Source of the DNA: AM-1111 sp046302135 | Lineage (GTDB): Bacteria; Bacteroidota; Bacteroidia; B-17B0; Aurantibacillaceae | NCBI GenBank assembly: GCA_046302135.1 | Contig: JBKCIQ010000159.1 | Span: forward strand, 1 to 7,722 | Direction: 5' to 3' | Length of the DNA stretch: 7,722 nt | Part shown: positions 5,717-7,722 of the stretch, one piece after another | Numbering within the stretch: the first letter of the stretch is position 1 | How the letters are laid out: the number at the start of each line of letters is the position of its first letter | Translations under genes and position numbers: made by a program | Notes under the pieces: model-generated | The model's database searches: none | What the model saw: the letters and a program-made list of their open reading frames with translations, nothing else | What the model was told of the DNA's origin: nothing

Positions 5717-7021
5717 ATGGCAAACGTAGTTGCAATAATTGGAAGACCAAACGTTGGAAAATCCACAATGTTTAACCGCCTCACGGAATCACGTCAGGCG
5801 ATAGTAGATGAAATTGCCGGTGTAACCAGAGATCGACACTATGGTAAATCGGAATGGAATGGTGTTGAATTCAGTTTGATAGATACGGGTGGGTACATCC
5901 AGGGATCAGATGATGTTTTCGAAGAAGAAATCAGAAGGCAGGTAAAAATTGCAATTGATGAAAGTACGCTTTTGCTGTTTGTGGTTGATGTAAACGATGG
6001 AGTTACCGATTACGACAAAGCCGTTGCAAGTTTGGTAAGGAAAAGTAATAAACCATGTATACTGGTTGCCAATAAAGCTGATAACGCCGAGCGTGCGGCT
6101 TACTCTGCAGACTTTTATCAATTAGGATTGGGAGAAGTTTATCCCATTTCTGCAATTAATGGTAGTGGAACCGGTGAATTGATGGATGAACTAATCAATT
6201 TATTGCCGCCAAGTGAAAATGTACCTGAGGAGGAAAACATACCAAGAATTGCGATAGTAGGTAGGCCAAACGTAGGAAAGTCTTCGCTTACCAATGCTTT
6301 ATTGGGCGAGGAAAGAAATATTGTTACCAGCATCGCGGGCACAACCAGAGACTCAATCAACACACGATATAAGGCATACGGACACGATTTAATTTTGATA
6401 GACACTGCAGGCATCAGAAAGAAAGCTAAAGTAGATGAAGACTTAGAGTTTTACAGTGTGATGAGGTCTATCAAAGCAATTGAAAATTCAGATGTTTGCG
6501 TGATTATGTTGGATGCAACGCAAGGTATTGAAGCACAAGATTTGGCAATCTTCAGACTGACAGTAAAAAATCATAAGGGTGTAGTGATTGCAGTAAACAA
6601 ATGGGATCTTGAGGAAAAAGAAACCAATACTGCTAAAGAGTATGAAGATTTTATTCGCAATCAGATTGCTCCATTCAGAGATGTACCCATAGTTTTTACC
6701 AGCGCTACAGAGAAGCAGAGAATTCTAAAGGTGGTAGAACTTGCCATGCAGGTTTATGAAAACAGAAAAAGAAAAGTTTCTACCAGTGAGTTGAATGATT
6801 TTTTTCTACCGCTTATTGAAAACTACGGCCCCCCTGCTATAAAAGGAAAGTATATTAAGGTAAAATATGTAACACAATTACCGAATATGCCGGTATTTGT
6901 TTTCTTTTGCAATTTGCCACAGTACATCAACGATCCTTATATTCGATTCCTTGAAAACAAATTGAGAGAACAATGGAATTTTAGCGGTGTACCAATTGAT
7001 ATTTACTTCAGAAAAAAATAA
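5717..7021 (+). CDS. der: Ribosome biogenesis GTPase Der (EngA)
   Basis: An essential double-domain GTPase that acts in 50S ribosomal subunit maturation. 434 aa, the usual length. First G domain: GRPNVGKS 9-16, GVTRDR 35-40, DTGG 56-59, NKAD 119-122, SAI 145-147. Second G domain: GRPNVGKS 182-189, GTTRDS 208-213, DTAG 229-232, NKWD 294-297, SAT 329-331. The KH-like C-terminal domain runs from about 345 to 434. The linker between the G domains is acidic (about 164-175). The ATG at 5717 gives the canonical MxxVVAIIGRPNVGKS start. There is no Shine-Dalgarno sequence. The gap to the preceding peptidase gene is 3 nt, pointing to one transcript. The stop is 2 nt from the stop of the convergent downstream gene. 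Nothing is missing. Confidence 0.97.
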   Translation: MANVVAIIGRPNVGKSTMFNRLTESRQAIVDEIAGVTRDRHYGKSEWNGVEFSLIDTGGYIQGSDDVFEEEIRRQVKIAIDESTLLLFVVDVNDGVTDYDKAVASLVRKSNKPCILVANKADNAERAAYSADFYQLGLGEVYPISAINGSGTGELMDELINLLPPSENVPEEENIPRIAIVGRPNVGKSSLTNALLGEERNIVTSIAGTTRDSINTRYKAYGHDLILIDTAGIRKKAKVDEDLEFYSVMRSIKAIENSDVCVIMLDATQGIEAQDLAIFRLTVKNHKGVVIAVNKWDLEEKETNTAKEYEDFIRNQIAPFRDVPIVFTSATEKQRILKVVELAMQVYENRKRKVSTSELNDFFLPLIENYGPPAIKGKYIKVKYVTQLPNMPVFVFFCNLPQYINDPYIRFLENKLREQWNFSGVPIDIYFRKK

Positions 7022-7023
7022 AA

Positions 7024-7722
7024 TCATTCTATAGGAATCATGAATTCCTCAGGACTTCTTTTGCGTAATTTTCTGTCAACAAAGAGAGAAGTGAATCGAG
7101 CATAAACTCTTTGGTAATCATTGTTTCCATTTGCGACTTTTTCATCAATAAAATGACACGGTATAATTTTAATTTGTGATGAAGGGTTTTTTTGTAAATT
7201 TTTTTTCAGCAGATCAAAACAATAATTTTCAAGTTCAGGATCAGGAAGGTAATCTTCTGAAGCAAATTCTCCATTTAAGCCCGGAATAACTACACCCATA
7301 AAACGGAAACATTGCTTCACAAACCGAGACCTGTACCTTTCAGCTTCATAAGGGTTTAATGTAAAGCGGACGAAAGAACCCGAACTGTCCTTAATTTCAG
7401 AGCCTACTCCTATAGGTATGTAATGAAATTTTATATTGTTTAGCTTACCATCACCCAATTTCTTTTTCAGTTGAATTGCACGGTTAATCGAAATCCTGAA
7501 ATTTATCATTTCAGCATGAGTATTCTTAATATTGAAATCTCTGCACTGTACTAAAATATAAACATCATGCAAGATTTTTTTATCCTTGTTTAATTCCTGT
7601 ATGGTGAAAGATATTTTATCTAGCATTTCATTTCCGGATGAAGTTGTAACATAAGATTTATTATTAAATTTTATCTGCTCAAACGGAATTCTGTCAAATG
7701 TTTTTATTGCGGAATTAACCTG
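7024..7722 (-). CDS. Protein with a divergent OmpA-like domain (5' end outside window)
   Basis: The frame stays open to the window edge, so at least 232 C-terminal residues are seen and the true start is missing. Numbering from the first visible residue, 10-110 resembles an OmpA C-terminal (peptidoglycan-binding) domain: a SSGNEMLDKI helix start (28-37), strand VYILV (54-58), then QCRD (59-62) in place of GHTD, N74-F-R-I-S-I-N-R81-A in place of NxxLSxxRA, and GVGSE (105-109) in place of the usual GxGE. The Asp and Arg that bind the peptidoglycan diaminopimelate in OmpA correspond to D62 and R81, and the loop between D62 and N74 is 4 residues longer than in OmpA. The remaining 120 residues (about 113-232) have no match I recognise, though 163-210 faintly repeats the same helix-strand-D-R pattern. 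It is probably an envelope protein. Signal peptide and N-terminal domains cannot be seen. Confidence is high for a real gene, moderate for the domain. Confidence 0.7.
   Translation of the reverse strand, partial: QVNSAIKTFDRIPFEQIKFNNKSYVTTSSGNEMLDKISFTIQELNKDKKILHDVYILVQCRDFNIKNTHAEMINFRISINRAIQLKKKLGDGKLNNIKFHYIPIGVGSEIKDSSGSFVRFTLNPYEAERYRSRFVKQCFRFMGVVIPGLNGEFASEDYLPDPELENYCFDLLKKNLQKNPSSQIKIIPCHFIDEKVANGNNDYQRVYARFTSLFVDRKLRKRSPEEFMIPIE

Noticed and set aside
7033..7049. Bidirectional terminator between der and the convergent gene
   Set aside because: The AGGAAT/ATTCCT hairpin is only 6 bp, AT-rich, inside the coding end of the opposing gene, and has no U-tract on either side.

Overview
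The window looks like a chromosomal piece of an AT-rich member of the Bacteroidota. Four things point there: start regions with no Shine-Dalgarno sequence, TAnnTTTG-type -7 promoter elements, a lipoprotein M49 (dipeptidyl peptidase III-like) peptidase of the kind seen in that phylum, and intergenic DNA full of short palindromic repeats. No rRNA, tRNA, CRISPR array, transposase or integrase was seen.

Layout. Positions 1-660 hold no credible gene. They are a mosaic of interspersed palindromes: a hairpin unit bounded by GGTGGCT/AGCCACC, a GC-rich hairpin module, T-run/A-run hairpins and a long inverted-repeat pair. Positions 718-1860 (+) encode a lone AAA_14/DUF4143 ATPase with a PD-(D/E)XK-like C-terminus. 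Positions 1861-2303 are a second repeat mosaic. An 88-bp segment at 511-598 recurs in the same orientation at 1939-2026 with 4 mismatches, so the ATPase gene is bracketed by direct repeats. Positions 2304-3521 (-) encode a RhlE-like DEAD-box RNA helicase whose best start codon is TTG. A 104-bp divergent promoter region follows. Then come a lipoprotein M49 metallopeptidase (3626-5713, +) and, 3 nt later, the double GTPase Der (5717-7021, +), very likely one operon. The last gene (7024-7722, -) runs off the window and converges on der with 2 nt between the stop codons. It carries a divergent OmpA-like domain.

How the genes fit together. The helicase and Der are housekeeping RNA/ribosome factors. 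The M49 enzyme and the OmpA-like protein are probable envelope proteins. The ATPase is accessory in character and sits on a repeat-flanked island. I see no complete defence or mobile system. The most unusual material is the structured repeat family around the ATPase, where length variation falls in the predicted loop, and the OmpA-like protein with an altered GHTD loop.
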